64,000 nucleotides of DNA from positions 992,001 through 1,056,000 of the forward strand of contig NZ_LR134269.1 of NCBI RefSeq assembly GCF_900636385.1, read 5' to 3'. Position 1 is the stretch's first letter, and the number at the start of each line of letters is the position of its first letter. The position numbers and the translations under genes were made by a program. Source of the DNA: Staphylococcus warneri (GTDB lineage: Bacteria; Bacillota; Bacilli; Staphylococcales; Staphylococcaceae). The notes beneath the pieces are model-generated. The model saw nothing but the letters and a program-made list of their open reading frames with translations. It was not told the DNA's origin and ran no database searches. Below, one piece after another: positions 21,001 through 30,451 of the stretch.

Positions 21001-23581
21001 AACTAAAACAAACGCTAAAAATGAAGTTGATCAAGCAGCAGCAAATCAAAATGCAGCTATTGAACAAAATCAAGATGCAACAACAGAAGAAAAAGACGCG
21101 GCTAAACAACTAGTAGCTCGCACACAAAATAATGCAAATCAAGCTATTGTAAATGCAGAAAATGCTGCAGATGTTGAGACTAAAAAGAATGAAGGCATTA
21201 ATAGTATAGGTCAGATTACTGCTGATACAGGAATTAAAACAGCTGTTAAAACAGATTTACAAAATCAAGCTAACGATAAAAAACAACAAATAGCTAATAA
21301 TAATGGTTCTACGGAAGAAGAAAAACAAGCTGCAAATACAAAAGTTGATGATGCATTACAACAAGGTTTAACAGATGTGACTAATGCTCAAAGTATCGTT
21401 GATGTTAACAATGCAGTTAAATCAACTGATCAAGCTATTCAATCAGTTCAACCAGAAACAACAGTAAAAGACAATGCAAAACAAGCAATTCAAAATAGCA
21501 TTAATCAACAAAAAGAAGTTATAAACCAAAATCCTGAGGCTACTCAAGAAGAAAAACAATTAGCTTCTAATAAATTAGATGATATTGCAAATCAAGTAAC
21601 TGGTAATATTGACCAAGCAAATACAAGTAACGATGTAGACCAAGCTAAAAATGAAGGTACAACTCAAATCAATCAATTTGTTCCATCTATTGTTAAGAAA
21701 TCAAATGCAAATCAAGAACTAGATAACACGGCTGATTTAAAACAAGAGGAATTAGATAAAACACCTAATGCAACACAAGAAGATATCGCGGAAGCAAAAC
21801 AAGCTGTTCAAAAAGCATTAACAACTGCAAAAGATCAAGTTGCTCAAGCACAAACTGATCAAGATGTAGATAATGCTAAGTCAAATGGTTTAGCTGAAAT
21901 TAAAGCTATCCAACCAATTGGAACACTTAGACAAGCTGCATTAGAAGAATTTACAGATGTCTATAACGATAAAGTGAGTGAAATAGAAGCGGATATTGAT
22001 GGAACGAGAGAAGAAGTTAACGATGCACTTAAAGATTTAGAAGCAATTAAAACGCAAGCTGAAGCATCAATTAACCAAGCTATTAATGTAGCTAGATTAA
22101 CTGCTGCAAAAGAACATGCTATAGAAAATGTAAATCAATTTGACGTAACATTCACTAAAAAGCCATCAGCAATCGTTTCTATTAATCAAGTTGCTACAAC
22201 TAAAGAAAATGAAATTAATGCAAATACTACTGCTACAGCACAAGAAAAAGAAGCGGCTATTCAAAATGTTAAAGAACAATTAGAAATTGCTGAAATCAAT
22301 ATCAATAATGGTGAAACAAATCAAGAAGTTGAGGATGCCTTAACTAACGGAGAAACTGCAATTAATGGTATTAATCCAGAAGTTGTAACTAGACCTAACG
22401 CGATTAATTCAATTGATAATTTAGCAACTCAATTAAAAGAAACATTTGCAAATACACCTGGTGCAACAGTTGATGAATTAAATGAAGCTAATCAACAAGT
22501 CGATCAAATCGTACAATCTGCTAAAACTGAAATTGCCAATACAACTTCTGATATTGATATTGCTCAAATCAAAGCCAATGCAATGAATGATTTAAATGCA
22601 GTCGTAGTAAATGTTGAACAAAAAGCAATTGCTGCTAATACGCTTAAAGAACAAGCAGACAAGGTTCAAGACATGATTGATTCCAACGATGACGCTACTG
22701 AAACTGAAAAATTAGCAGCTGAAGAACAACTAAATGATATTTTAGAACAAGGTCTATCTGATATTGATGCTAAAGATACTAACGATGACATTACTAAAGT
22801 AAAAGAAAGTGCTTTAGAACAACTTAAAGCAATTAATGTCGTTGCGGTGGTAAAACCAGAGGCAAGAAATACAATTGCAAATCTTGTTCAAAAACAAATC
22901 GATAAAATTAATCAAACTCCTAAAGCAACTAAAGAAGAGAAAGAAGCAGCGATTGAACAATTAAATCCAATCGAACAAAATGCGATTGAACTTATTAAAG
23001 CAACACCATCTGATTCTGAAGTGAAAACGATTGTGAAAGACGCTGAACAACAAATTTCACAAATCGAAGCACAAGCGTCAATCAAAGATGAGACAGAAAA
23101 AGAAATTAATAAGCATATCCAACAACAAAAAGTAATAATCAATAATGCTGATGTTTCTCAAAGACAAAAAGATAAAGCATTAAGTCAATTAGATCGTCTT
23201 GCTTCACTTATTGCTGATCAACTAGACGCTGCTGATACAAATGAAGCAGTTATAAAAGTGAAAGAAGAAGCTATTGAACAAATTGAAGCAATTCTTCCAG
23301 AAACAGATCAACAAAGTCCACAAAAACCTGATGTAGGCTCTAATCCTACTAAAGAAGCAAATGGAAATGACGAAGGTAACGATGAATCAAACACATTAAC
23401 TAAAGATGAGTCTGAAGAAACAATAGAAACAGACTCAGAAGTTGATAAACAAGATAGTTCAGAAACATTACCTGAAACTGGACAACATGATAATCAATTA
23501 CCTTTAGCTGGTATTACATTTGCTGCAGGTGCTGCATTAGTAAGTAGAAGACTGGCTCAAAAGAAAGACGAATTAAAATAA
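18032..23581 (+). CDS. second giant YSIRK/LPxTG DUF1542-repeat surface protein (SasC-like paralogue)
   Basis: A 1849-residue cell-wall protein. I chose ATG 18032, with TAGGAGGATAG just upstream, because it gives the exact YSIRK start MNLFKQQKFSIRKFNVG; the frame is open further upstream but without a ribosome site. After the signal (to about residue 42) comes a Gln/Asn-rich linker ending in KKRNKRDVG near 195, then directly 19 full and one partial DUF1542 repeats (about 245-1770), a Glu/Asp/Ser-rich spacer and LPETG at 1813 with a hydrophobic tail and basic end. It lacks the globular N-terminal domain of its neighbour. It is probably a stalk-like or aggregation protein arisen by tandem duplication and loss of the head. 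Ligand unknown. Confidence 0.9.
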   Translation: MNLFKQQKFSIRKFNVGIFSALIATIAFLGVNPNSADAAEQDNVNVGGPLTENAVNQGQPTDQVTPNENKAGNVDPTTEQVSPQNTATQEQNQQQNDNQNAVETNNAPSIDQVATEVNSEANQPNAITDQPVNEDNQEQAQTQANHEKAQETPKEKQDKEAPVDHNEGLNKQDKPVATVENNQTPKKRNKRDVGDDQNGNNVAPNQNQPVNTQDEALENAKQGATNEINQKATEKNQVIENTTEATQEEKQLALNDVAHQQFNANNNINQANTTNDVTTAKNNGIAAIDAINVQARTRDAARNAVVQKVADQILTINNNPDATDEEKQDAVNQVHQTEQQALKDINAANTENEINGIQTQNVNAIGNVVPTSLAKPNAIAEVNQAAATQNGDIDTNQNATNEEKAVAKEQVDGLVKNATTNINDATNNQDVTQAKELGINQIKAVTPATTIKDDAKNELNQSADQIRNNNTNNYLDATTEEVNAANNQVDQIVNQGNTAIGAANTTEEVNEARDHGIQELQNIAPDVVKKPAARNEINQAFEQKKQAINDSNQSTTEEKNDAINVLVPRKNEADNNIDQALTNDEVSTAVTNGINQINDVTPSTDKKQQAKSTIVQDAENKKQLLNQDTNSTTEEHNAANANVDAAVTKANNDIDQAASNADVDNAVTTNQADINQIQQEAQVKPAAKAEIAQKVTDQEAVIQNTRGTTTEEKNEAQQALQNAKTQAEQAIDAAQSNADVENVKNEEIAKIEAITPSKDYKNNAIAELENVANQRKHDLTQDPDMTKEEYDYAIDSVDRMLGQGSANVYQAGNKQSVDDNKNDGINTINQVQAFVTTKANARNEITQAADQRKATFPNDNNATTEEKEEASNNVDAIVAASNEQINQAKTDAAVNQIKDQTIQEINQVTPANTKKETALANIKTKQDQQTYIINNEPNATAEEKEAALQALTQAVTTANDEINAATTNAQVETAVQNGETNISNVIPQTQTKTNAKNEVDQAAANQNAAIEQNQDATTEEKDAAKQLVARTQNNANQAIVNAENAADVETKKNEGINSIGQITADTGIKTAVKTDLQNQANDKKQQIANNNGSTEEEKQAANTKVDDALQQGLTDVTNAQSIVDVNNAVKSTDQAIQSVQPETTVKDNAKQAIQNSINQQKEVINQNPEATQEEKQLASNKLDDIANQVTGNIDQANTSNDVDQAKNEGTTQINQFVPSIVKKSNANQELDNTADLKQEELDKTPNATQEDIAEAKQAVQKALTTAKDQVAQAQTDQDVDNAKSNGLAEIKAIQPIGTLRQAALEEFTDVYNDKVSEIEADIDGTREEVNDALKDLEAIKTQAEASINQAINVARLTAAKEHAIENVNQFDVTFTKKPSAIVSINQVATTKENEINANTTATAQEKEAAIQNVKEQLEIAEININNGETNQEVEDALTNGETAINGINPEVVTRPNAINSIDNLATQLKETFANTPGATVDELNEANQQVDQIVQSAKTEIANTTSDIDIAQIKANAMNDLNAVVVNVEQKAIAANTLKEQADKVQDMIDSNDDATETEKLAAEEQLNDILEQGLSDIDAKDTNDDITKVKESALEQLKAINVVAVVKPEARNTIANLVQKQIDKINQTPKATKEEKEAAIEQLNPIEQNAIELIKATPSDSEVKTIVKDAEQQISQIEAQASIKDETEKEINKHIQQQKVIINNADVSQRQKDKALSQLDRLASLIADQLDAADTNEAVIKVKEEAIEQIEAILPETDQQSPQKPDVGSNPTKEANGNDEGNDESNTLTKDESEETIETDSEVDKQDSSETLPETGQHDNQLPLAGITFAAGAALVSRRLAQKKDELK

Positions 23582-23594
23582 AACAATATATTAA

Positions 23595-23628
23595 CAGAGT
23601 CTAGAGAAATCTAGACTCTGCTTTTTTT
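23595..23628 (+). terminator. terminator after the surface protein pair
   Basis: An 11-bp perfect stem (23595-23605 with 23610-23620) with a GAAA tetraloop and seven T residues; it lies between convergent genes. Confidence 0.93.
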
Positions 23629-23639
23629 AATTTTATTAA

Positions 23640-24902
23640 TTATTTTATAGATTTATGTTTACCGGCATTTAAACCCGCTACATGTCCAGTGACTAATGCG
23701 CTTGTTATATTATAACCGCCAGTATAACCGTGAATATCTAATACCTCACCGCATAAAAATAGACCAGGAACTAATTTAGACATCATCGTTTTAGGTTCAA
23801 TTTCTTTTAATGATACGCCTCCACCAGTAACAAAAGCTTTATCAATAGGTAAGGTCCCATTAACTTTAAATGTAAATCCTTTTAATAAGTTAACAATTGT
23901 ATTCAATTGTTGATTGGATAAATGGTGTGATGTTGTTTCGTTATCGATATTAGCTTGTTCTAGTATAAATAATAAATAGCGTTCTTCAATCAGACCATGT
24001 AAACTATTTTTAATGAATTTATCTGGTTCATCTTTTAGCATACGTCTAATTTGTTGCGTAAGTTCTTCTTGATTTAACTCTGGAAAAGCGTCAAGTGACA
24101 TTAGAATTTCTTTTTTCTTTTGATTCTTTTGTTCTTTATATACAAATTGACTACATCTTAATGCAGCAGGTCCACTGACACCAAAATGCGTGAAAATCAT
24201 ATCCATTTGATGACTGATTCGTTTTTTACCATTTTTCTTTAATACGGATAGTTCTACATCTTTCAAACTTAAACCTTTTAGTGTTTTATTTTTAATAAAG
24301 CGCTCGGGTGAGGTGATTGGCACTTCAGTAGGAAACAATTCAGTTATGGAATGTCCTAAAGATATTGCGAATTGATAACCGTCACCTGTCGAACCTGTTT
24401 GTGGAACACTCGTACCACCCGTTGCTATAATCACACTCATTGCTTCATATATTTGTTGGGCTGTTTCTACCTTAAAAATACCATCTTCATTTACAGATAG
24501 ATGAGTCACAGCAGTTTCTTCTTTAACAGTGACTTGTTGTTCATTAATTGTACTTACTAACGTGTCAACGACATCTTGGGCCTTGTTTGAAACGGGGAAC
24601 ATTCTACCGTGATCTTCTTCTTTTAATTTAACGCCCCGATCTTCAAAGAATTCAATAATGGATTCATTATCAAATATTGAAAAAGGACTATATAAAAACT
24701 TACCGTTACCTGGTATGTTTTTAATTATTTCTGCATAGGGTAAGCGGTTGGTAACATTACAACGACCACCACCTGAAATTTTTAATTTTCTACCAAGACC
24801 TTTTTTCTTTTCTAATATAAGAACTTGATTACTATTAGAACTAGCAGCTACAGCAGCCATTAAACCACTTGGGCCACCACCGATGATGATTGTTTGATAC
24901 AT
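23640..24902 (-). CDS. NAD(P)/FAD-dependent oxidoreductase, HI0933/YtfP-like family
   Basis: A 420-residue flavoprotein of the BaiN/HI0933 family. The FAD-binding dinucleotide fold starts at the N-terminus with TIIIGGGPSGLMAAVAAS, followed by the family motif KISGGGRCNVTN near residue 48 and a C-terminal FLCGEVLDIHGYTGGYN segment that closes the FAD site. The physiological substrate is not known for staphylococcal members. The start is ATG 24902; an in-frame ATG at 24917 overlaps the GGAGG that serves as ribosome site, so I reject it. It stands alone, convergent with the surface protein gene and divergent from murJ. Confidence 0.9.
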   Translation of the reverse strand: MYQTIIIGGGPSGLMAAVAASSNSNQVLILEKKKGLGRKLKISGGGRCNVTNRLPYAEIIKNIPGNGKFLYSPFSIFDNESIIEFFEDRGVKLKEEDHGRMFPVSNKAQDVVDTLVSTINEQQVTVKEETAVTHLSVNEDGIFKVETAQQIYEAMSVIIATGGTSVPQTGSTGDGYQFAISLGHSITELFPTEVPITSPERFIKNKTLKGLSLKDVELSVLKKNGKKRISHQMDMIFTHFGVSGPAALRCSQFVYKEQKNQKKKEILMSLDAFPELNQEELTQQIRRMLKDEPDKFIKNSLHGLIEERYLLFILEQANIDNETTSHHLSNQQLNTIVNLLKGFTFKVNGTLPIDKAFVTGGGVSLKEIEPKTMMSKLVPGLFLCGEVLDIHGYTGGYNITSALVTGHVAGLNAGKHKSIK

Positions 24903-25222
24903 ATTAACTTCCTCCAATGAATATTCAACACTATTGTATATGAATCAAAAAATATATGCTACAGAAGTTGTATAATTAGATGACAATGCATAAAATAATA
25001 ACTATAATAGAAAACTTGAAGTATTATGAGATACATAACCCAATTTTAAAGGATAAATAATGATTAATTCGTTTTCATCATCTCAACATTTAAAATTATT
25101 ATAAAATCAATCCCCATGTTAGTCTTTTTGTGATATATTTTATAATAATGTAAGCTAATGATAACGAACGCAACATGATTTCAACTTGTATTAATAAACT
25201 TTTAAAGATAGGAAGATAGTTA
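24903..25222. other. divergent intergenic region between flavoprotein gene and murJ
   Basis: About 320 AT-rich bases without a credible ORF. A TATAAT hexamer at 25141-25146 is a possible -10 box for murJ, though no convincing -35 box lies at the right distance. I see no riboswitch or repeat. Confidence 0.4.
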
Positions 25223-26884
25223 ATGAGCGAAAGTAAAGAAATGGTTCGAGGGACCTTTTTAATTACACTAAGTATTTTAATTACGAAAGTTCTCGGTGTA
25301 CTATTTATTATTCCATTTAACCATTTAATAGGCGGACAAGAAAATATGGCACCGTTCACGTACGCCTATGCACCATACAATATTGCGATAGCTGTAGCTA
25401 CAGCAGGGGTGCCACTTGCAGCCTCAAAATATGTAGCTAAATATAATGCATTAGGTGCATATAAAGTCAGTCAGAAATTTTATAAATCAAGTTTTATTGT
25501 CATGAGTATTACCGGTGTACTAGGATTTTTAATTCTATATTTCCTAGCGCCATTTATTTCAGAATTAACTTTATCTCGTAATGCGTCAGATAAAAATGGA
25601 TGGTCTGTGGCAGATATCACTTGGATTATTAGAATTATCAGTATGGTAGTTATTTTTATCCCTGTATTAGCAACTTGGAGAGGTATCTTCCAAGGTTATA
25701 AATCAATGGGGCCTACTGCAGTATCTGAAGTAACTGAGCAAATAGCGCGAGTGATTTTTATCTTAGTAGGTAGTTACTTAGTCTTAAATGTATTTGATGG
25801 CACAGTACTAATGGCGAATGGTATTGCAACATTTGCTGCAGCTATTGGCGCTATAGCAGGTATCCTTACATTATGGTATTACTGGAGAAAACGTAAGAAA
25901 AATATTGATAAAATGGTATTATCAGATTATACCGATATCAATGTTTCATACGGCAATATGTATAAAGAAATCATAAAATATAGTATTCCGTTTGTTATAG
26001 TAAGTTTAAATTTTCCATTATTTAATTTAGTCGATCAATTTACACATAATGGTGCATTATCTGTAGTAGGTGTATCATCACAATTACAAGACATTTTCTT
26101 TAATATGTTAAATATGTCGACAAATAAAATTGTTATGATTCCTACATCGTTAAGTGCTGGTTTTGCAGTAAGTTTAATTCCATACATTACCAAAACGTAT
26201 GAAGAAGGTCGCTTTGAAGAAATGCATAGACAAATCAGAACGTCAATTGGTGTACTGATGTTTATTACAGTCCCAGCAAGTATTGGTATTATGGCATTAG
26301 CACAGCCATTATTTACAGTCTTTTATGGATATGACCCAGTAGTTCAAGGTCATGATCCTAACTTTGATGGTAGTAGATTACTGTTTATCTATGCACCAGT
26401 TGCAATTCTAATTTCACTATTAAGTGTGACTGCATCTATGTTACAAGGTATAGATAAACAAAAGTTAACCGTTTACGTTATTTTAGGTGCTGTTGCTATT
26501 AAATTAATCCTTAACTATCCACTTATTATGTTATTGCATACACCGGGGGCCGTACTTAGTACGTCAATTGCATTACTCTTTGCAATTGGATGTAACTTCT
26601 ACATCTTAAAGAAATATGCACAGTTCAAATTTAGTTATAGTTGGATTCACTTCGGTAAAATCTTTTTATATTCATTTATTATGATGTTAGGTGTAGAGTT
26701 AGTATTCTTTATTGGAAAATTATTCCTAGCACCTAGTAAATTAGGTTATTTAATCATTATTGCTGTAGGCGTTGTTGTAGGTGCTGCTATATATGGAGGT
26801 ATAACAATTAAGACTAAATTTGCAGATGAGTTTTTAGGTGATATTCCTGAAAAAATCAGACGTAAAGTTGGTTTCTTAAGATGA
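25223..26884 (+). CDS. murJ: lipid II flippase MurJ (YtgP/SpoVB-like MOP family)
   Basis: A 553-residue polytopic membrane protein of the MOP exporter superfamily with about 14 hydrophobic helices. The N-terminal VRGTFLITLSILITKVLGV and the GTFLI-x-GGQENMAPFTYAYAPYN region match B. subtilis YtgP, which functions as MurJ, and the essential S. aureus SAV1754 protein. It moves lipid II across the membrane for peptidoglycan synthesis. GGAAG precedes ATG 25223. Its stop overlaps the start of the pseudouridine synthase gene by four bases. It could be annotated simply as a polysaccharide biosynthesis protein; the MurJ assignment rests on orthology and gene position. Confidence 0.85.
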   Translation: MSESKEMVRGTFLITLSILITKVLGVLFIIPFNHLIGGQENMAPFTYAYAPYNIAIAVATAGVPLAASKYVAKYNALGAYKVSQKFYKSSFIVMSITGVLGFLILYFLAPFISELTLSRNASDKNGWSVADITWIIRIISMVVIFIPVLATWRGIFQGYKSMGPTAVSEVTEQIARVIFILVGSYLVLNVFDGTVLMANGIATFAAAIGAIAGILTLWYYWRKRKKNIDKMVLSDYTDINVSYGNMYKEIIKYSIPFVIVSLNFPLFNLVDQFTHNGALSVVGVSSQLQDIFFNMLNMSTNKIVMIPTSLSAGFAVSLIPYITKTYEEGRFEEMHRQIRTSIGVLMFITVPASIGIMALAQPLFTVFYGYDPVVQGHDPNFDGSRLLFIYAPVAILISLLSVTASMLQGIDKQKLTVYVILGAVAIKLILNYPLIMLLHTPGAVLSTSIALLFAIGCNFYILKKYAQFKFSYSWIHFGKIFLYSFIMMLGVELVFFIGKLFLAPSKLGYLIIIAVGVVVGAAIYGGITIKTKFADEFLGDIPEKIRRKVGFLR

Positions 26885-27573
26885 GATTAGATAAGTTCTT
26901 AGCTAATATGGGTATAGGTACACGCAATGAAGTTAAGCAAAGTTTAAAAAAAGGTTACGTTAAGGTGAATGATAAGGTGAATAAGTCACCTAAAACGCAA
27001 ATTAATCCTGATGAAGATATCATTACAGTTAATGGTGAAAAAATTATATATATCGATAAAGTGTATATCATGTTAAATAAGCCATCTGATGTAGTGTCAG
27101 CGACAGAAGATGATAAACATCAAACTGTAATCGATTTAATCCCTGAGTACAAACACTTGGGGATTTTCCCTGTAGGTAGGTTAGATAAAGATACTGAAGG
27201 GTTATTACTAATCACTAATGATGGTCAATTTAATCATAATTTGATGAGTCCAAATAAACACGTGCCTAAAACATACGAGGTAGTATCAAAAAATGATGTG
27301 ACACAAAGCGATGTAGAACGTTTTAAAGAAGGATTAGAATTGTCTGATGGGTTACTAAAACCTGCACAATTAGAAATCATTGAAAATCGAAGATCACGTG
27401 TTACGATATACGAAGGTAAATATCATCAAGTTAAAAGAATGTTTCATGAGATTGAAAATGAGGTATTACAATTAAAACGTATTAAAATTGCTAATTTAGA
27501 GTTGGATACATCACTTAAATTAGGCGAATTTCGTTTATTAACTGAAGAAGATTTTAAATTACTTTTAAACTAA
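26881..27573 (+). CDS. pseudouridine synthase, RsuA/RluB family
   Basis: A 230-residue enzyme converting uridine to pseudouridine in rRNA. Residues 1-60 form an S4 RNA-binding domain (MRLDKFLANMGIGTRNEVKQ), and the catalytic domain contains GRLDKDTEGLLLITNDG with the catalytic aspartate. The C-terminal GKYHQVKRMF segment is conserved in RsuA, which modifies 16S rRNA U516. The small size and S4 domain favour RsuA/YtzG, but the exact target base cannot be read from sequence. Translation is probably coupled to murJ by the ATGA overlap; the YtxH gene follows 21 bases downstream in the same direction. Confidence 0.9.
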   Translation: MRLDKFLANMGIGTRNEVKQSLKKGYVKVNDKVNKSPKTQINPDEDIITVNGEKIIYIDKVYIMLNKPSDVVSATEDDKHQTVIDLIPEYKHLGIFPVGRLDKDTEGLLLITNDGQFNHNLMSPNKHVPKTYEVVSKNDVTQSDVERFKEGLELSDGLLKPAQLEIIENRRSRVTIYEGKYHQVKRMFHEIENEVLQLKRIKIANLELDTSLKLGEFRLLTEEDFKLLLN

Positions 27574-27594
27574 AGAAAGAGAAGGTGTTTGAAT

Positions 27595-28020
27595 ATGGCA
27601 AAAGGTACAAATTTATTTAGAGTAGTATTAGGTTTAGGTGGTGCTGCAGCAGCAGTTCTATTATCTCGTAAAGAAAGCAGAGACAAATTAAAAGATCAAT
27701 ATAATCAATACAAAGAAAATCCAGAATCATATAAAGCGAATGCTAAAGACTTTGCAAACCAAATTAGTTCTAAAGCTAACGAAACAATTCAAGATGTTAA
27801 AAGTAATCCAAAAGGTTACGTAGAAAGAATTAAAAATGATCCAAAAGCATTCTTTGAAGAAGAAAAAACTAGATTCACAAAATTAGATGAGAATAAAGCT
27901 GATGATTTAGAAGAAGGTAAATTTGATGATGAAGGTGGCGCTACAGCTAATAATAATTTACGCGTCGTATCAGAAGAAGATTTAAAAAATAATAAAAATG
28001 CCTTAGAAGATAAAAAATAA
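27595..28020 (+). CDS. YtxH-domain protein
   Basis: A 141-residue protein with one N-terminal hydrophobic segment (LFRVVLGLGGAAAAVLLS, about residues 6-23) followed by a charged, helical, Lys/Glu-rich tail containing two copies of an N-P-x-x-Y/F-type spacing (KENPESYKA, KSNPKGYVE, KNDPKAFFE). This is the YtxH layout, a small membrane-anchored protein of unknown function often linked with general stress. The start is ATG 27595, 9 bases after GAGAAGG; TTG 27589 is too close to the ribosome site. It is the third gene of the murJ operon and ends at a strong terminator. Confidence 0.85.
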   Translation: MAKGTNLFRVVLGLGGAAAAVLLSRKESRDKLKDQYNQYKENPESYKANAKDFANQISSKANETIQDVKSNPKGYVERIKNDPKAFFEEEKTRFTKLDENKADDLEEGKFDDEGGATANNNLRVVSEEDLKNNKNALEDKK

Positions 28021-28035
28021 TTGTGAATCACTTAT

Positions 28036-28080
28036 ATGCCTGTACACGTTTTTAAGCTAAATGTGTACAGGCATTTTTTT
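28036..28080 (+). terminator. terminator of the murJ-rsuA-ytxH operon
   Basis: ATGCCTGTACAC (28036-28047) pairs perfectly with GTGTACAGGCAT (28063-28074), followed by seven T residues. Confidence 0.93.
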
Positions 28081-28086
28081 GTAATA

Positions 28087-28101
28087 AAAATTTAGAAAAT
28101 T
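28087..28101. promoter_or_regulatory. possible CodY box upstream of pepV
   Basis: AAAATTTAGAAAATT agrees with the CodY consensus AATTTTCWGAAAATT at 12 of 15 positions. It lies about 90 bases before pepV, a peptidase gene. AT-rich background makes chance matches common. Confidence 0.25.
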
Positions 28102-28189
28102 TAGTAATTTTTCTAACATCTTACTGTAGTTTCGGTGTAACTTCATGTAAAATGGAAAATAACTTATTAAAAAAGGAAGTCGAATTCGA

Positions 28190-29599
28190 ATGTGGAAAGA
28201 AAAAGTTCAAGAATACGAAAACCAAATCATTGAAGATCTAAATGGATTATTGTCAATAGAGAGTGTAAGAGATGACAGTAAAGCAAACGACGATGCACCA
28301 GTAGGCCCTGGCCCAAAAGAAGCCTTAAATTATATGTATCAAATTGCTGAAAGAGACGGCTTTTCTACGCATGATGTTGATCATATCGCTGGTAGAATTG
28401 AAGCGGGTAAAGGTGACGATGTATTAGGTATTCTTTGTCATGTTGATGTTGTACCAGCTGGCGATGGATGGGATTCAAATCCGTTCGAACCCGTAGTGAC
28501 TGACAATGCTATCATTGCTAGAGGTACATTAGATGATAAAGGGCCTACGATTGCGGCTTACTATGCTGTGAAGATATTAAATGATATGAAAGTAGATTGG
28601 AAGAAACGCATTCATATTATTATTGGGACAGATGAAGAATCTGATTGGAAATGTACCGATCGTTATTTCCAAACGGAAGAAATGCCCGCTTTAGGATTTG
28701 CACCAGATGCTGAATTTCCCGCGATTCATGGTGAAAAGGGTATTACGACTTTTGACTTAGTACAAAATGAAATGGCTGAAGATGTAGATGAACCAGACTA
28801 TGAATTACTAGCGTTTAATTCAGGGCAACGTTATAACATGGTGCCTGATCATGCAGAAGCTAAAGTATTAGTTAAAGAGCACATGACTGATGTAATTCAA
28901 AACTTTGAATACTTTTTAGAAACGCATCATCTTCAAGGTGAAAGTACTGTAGATAGTGGTATTCTTATATTAACTGTTGAAGGTAAAGCTGTTCATGGTA
29001 TGGATCCTTCTTTAGGAATTAACGCAGGCCTATATCTTTTAGAATTCTTAGCTACGTTAAATTTAAATAAAAGTGCAAAAGATTTTGTAAACTTTAGTAA
29101 CCAATATTTACACGAGTCTCACTTTGGAGAAAAAATGGGAATGAAATTCCATACTGATATTATGGGTGATGTAACTACAAATATTGGTGTGATGACTTAT
29201 GATAATGAAAATGCAGGACGTTTTGGTGTGAATCTAAGATATCCTCAAGGCTTCGAATTTGAAGAAGCTATTGATCGTTTCTCAAAAGAAATTGAAGCAT
29301 TAGGATTTAGAATTGAAATGGGTAAAGTACAAAAGCCACATTATGTGGATAAAAATGATCCATTTGTTCAAAAATTAGTGACTGCATACAGAAACCAAAC
29401 TGGAGATATGACAGAACCGTATACAATTGGTGGCGGTACTTATGCGAGAAACTTAGACAAAGGTGTGGCATTTGGCGCAATGTTTAGCGACTCTGAAGAC
29501 TTAATGCATCAGAAAAACGAATACATCACGAAAAAGCAACTATTTAATGCAACGAGTATTTATCTCGAGGCGATTTACTCATTATGTGTGGAGGGATAA
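28190..29599 (+). CDS. pepV: dipeptidase PepV (M20 family)
   Basis: A 469-residue cytoplasmic zinc dipeptidase of the PepV/Sapep type, releasing amino acids from dipeptides. Metal-binding motifs are [16 protein letters not shown] (about residues 81-96, with the first zinc histidine and aspartate), [10 protein letters not shown] with the bridging aspartate, and [10 protein letters not shown] with the catalytic glutamate. The lid domain occupies about 190-400, and GGGTYARNL is in the C-terminal catalytic part. Length equals the S. aureus protein. ATG 28190 follows AAGGAAG. The dat gene starts three bases after its stop, so PepV and D-alanine aminotransferase are made together. Confidence 0.95.
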   Translation: MWKEKVQEYENQIIEDLNGLLSIESVRDDSKANDDAPVGPGPKEALNYMYQIAERDGFSTHDVDHIAGRIEAGKGDDVLGILCHVDVVPAGDGWDSNPFEPVVTDNAIIARGTLDDKGPTIAAYYAVKILNDMKVDWKKRIHIIIGTDEESDWKCTDRYFQTEEMPALGFAPDAEFPAIHGEKGITTFDLVQNEMAEDVDEPDYELLAFNSGQRYNMVPDHAEAKVLVKEHMTDVIQNFEYFLETHHLQGESTVDSGILILTVEGKAVHGMDPSLGINAGLYLLEFLATLNLNKSAKDFVNFSNQYLHESHFGEKMGMKFHTDIMGDVTTNIGVMTYDNENAGRFGVNLRYPQGFEFEEAIDRFSKEIEALGFRIEMGKVQKPHYVDKNDPFVQKLVTAYRNQTGDMTEPYTIGGGTYARNLDKGVAFGAMFSDSEDLMHQKNEYITKKQLFNATSIYLEAIYSLCVEG

Positions 29600-29602
29600 T
29601 TT

Positions 29603-30451
29603 ATGACAAAAGTTTTTATTAATGGTGAATTTTTAGAACAAGAAGAAGCAAAGGTCTCATATGAAGATAGAGGTTACGTGTTTGGAGACGGTATCTATGA
29701 ATATATTCGTGCATACGAAGGTAAGTTATTTACAGTTAAAGAACATTTTGAGAGATTTTTAAGAAGTGCTAATGAAATAGGATTAGACCTTAATTATACA
29801 GTCGATGAATTAATTGAATTAGTACGTAAATTATTAGATGTTAACGGTGTTAAAAATGGAGGGATTTATATTCAAGCAACACGTGGTGCTGCACCACGAG
29901 AACATTCTTTCCCAACGCCGCCTGTGAAACCTGTGTTAATGGCATTTACTAAGAGTTATGACAGACCGTTTGAAGATTTAGAAAAAGGTATTTATGCTGT
30001 AACCACTGAAGATATTCGTTGGTTACGTTGTGACATTAAAAGTTTGAATCTTTTAGGAAACGTATTAGCTAAAGAATTTGCTGTAAAATATAATGCGAGC
30101 GAAGCAATTCAACATCGTGGTGAAACAGTTACAGAAGGTGCTTCAAGTAATGTCTATGCGATTAAAGATGGAAAAGTGTATACGCATCCTGTGAATAACT
30201 TTATTTTAAATGGTATTACAAGAAAAGTTATTAAATGGATTTCAGAAGATAAAAATATTCCATTTATTGAAGAAACGTTTACAGTTGATTTTCTAAAAAA
30301 TGCAGATGAAGTGATTATATCTAGTACGTCAGCTGAGGTCATGCCTGTAGTTAAGATTGATGGAGAAGATGTCGGAAATGGCAATGTAGGCGACGTTACG
30401 AGACAGCTTCAAGATGGATTTAACGAATATATCAAAACACATAGTTTATAA
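29603..30451 (+). CDS. dat: D-alanine aminotransferase
   Basis: A 282-residue class IV PLP-dependent aminotransferase. The PLP lysine is K146 in [18 protein letters not shown], and substrate and phosphate loops are visible as [19 protein letters not shown] and [16 protein letters not shown]. It interconverts D-alanine and alpha-ketoglutarate with pyruvate and D-glutamate, giving D-glutamate for peptidoglycan beside MurI. A branched-chain aminotransferase is the alternative in this fold, but the length and DRGYVFGDG context match Dat. It begins three bases after pepV in the same operon. Confidence 0.95.
   Translation: MTKVFINGEFLEQEEAKVSYEDRGYVFGDGIYEYIRAYEGKLFTVKEHFERFLRSANEIGLDLNYTVDELIELVRKLLDVNGVKNGGIYIQATRGAAPREHSFPTPPVKPVLMAFTKSYDRPFEDLEKGIYAVTTEDIRWLRCDIKSLNLLGNVLAKEFAVKYNASEAIQHRGETVTEGASSNVYAIKDGKVYTHPVNNFILNGITRKVIKWISEDKNIPFIEETFTVDFLKNADEVIISSTSAEVMPVVKIDGEDVGNGNVGDVTRQLQDGFNEYIKTHSL

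Noticed and set aside
11212..23581. Horizontally acquired island
   Set aside because: No integrase, att repeats, tRNA or base composition break was found; S. aureus has a SasC gene at the same place, so this is a native locus with a duplication.
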